A stretch of DNA of 14,956 nucleotides, from positions 1 to 14,956 of the forward strand of contig JBLNBQ010000188.1 in the NCBI GenBank assembly GCA_050260095.1. The letters are read 5' to 3'. Numbering within the stretch: the stretch's first letter is position 1; each line of letters begins with the position of its first letter. This stretch comes from JBLNBQ01 sp050260095 (lineage in GTDB: Bacteria > Bacillota > UBA5301 > DYFA01). The notes under the pieces were generated by a model that worked only from the letters and a program-made list of their open reading frames with translations, was not told the DNA's origin and did no database searches. The translations under genes and the position numbers were made by a program. Shown here piece after piece: positions 14,933 through 14,956 of this stretch.

Positions 14933-14956
14933 CCAACCACCTCCGCCGCGGGCGGG

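Overview
The window reads as chromosome from a GC-rich bacterium, most likely a high-GC member of the Bacillota (Firmicutes), possibly thermophilic. This is an inference. It rests on strong AAGGAGG-type ribosome binding sites, GTG starts directly behind such sites, a SpoVB-type flippase, a YkwD-type secreted CAP protein, and a small protein resembling the LpdD-like prenyl-flavin chaperone family. No rRNA, tRNA, transposon, phage or CRISPR sequence was seen. The high GC content keeps antisense frames open over long distances, so many long open frames are shadows and are left out.

Layout. (1) 2-343: C-terminal end of a TPR-like protein that runs in from the left edge. (2) 417-3477, plus strand: a PLP aminotransferase, a translationally coupled unknown protein with an HExxH motif, and a TPR protein. 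(3) 3481-7763, minus strand, read right to left: a membrane-anchored or exported FAD-dependent oxidoreductase, a SpoVB-like MOP flippase and an M19 dipeptidase, probably one operon. Its first gene has a candidate promoter so close that the transcript may be leaderless. (4) 7764-7903: divergent control region with a repeated 9-base motif. (5) 7904-10596, plus strand: a FucA-like class II aldolase, a coupled LpdD-like small protein, an exported protein with three copies of a short helical motif, and a fructose-6-phosphate aldolase-type enzyme. (6) 10664-14932, plus strand: three secreted proteins, each apparently its own unit. These are a 5'-nucleotidase-family phosphoesterase, a CAP-domain protein on a proline-alanine stalk, and a C69-family dipeptidase. 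Hairpin terminators follow the first two.

Functional picture. The right third is an export-oriented block for nucleotide salvage, wall- or spore-surface-associated CAP protein and peptide hydrolysis. The centre couples two unrelated aldolases, one metal-dependent and one Schiff-base, to a protein of a family named for flavin-cofactor maturation. That grouping suggests carbohydrate or carboxylate metabolism with no obvious textbook pathway. The least explained items are the HExxH protein, the aldolase plus LpdD-like pair, and the exported three-repeat protein. No clearly new multi-gene defence or mobile system could be shown from the sequence alone.
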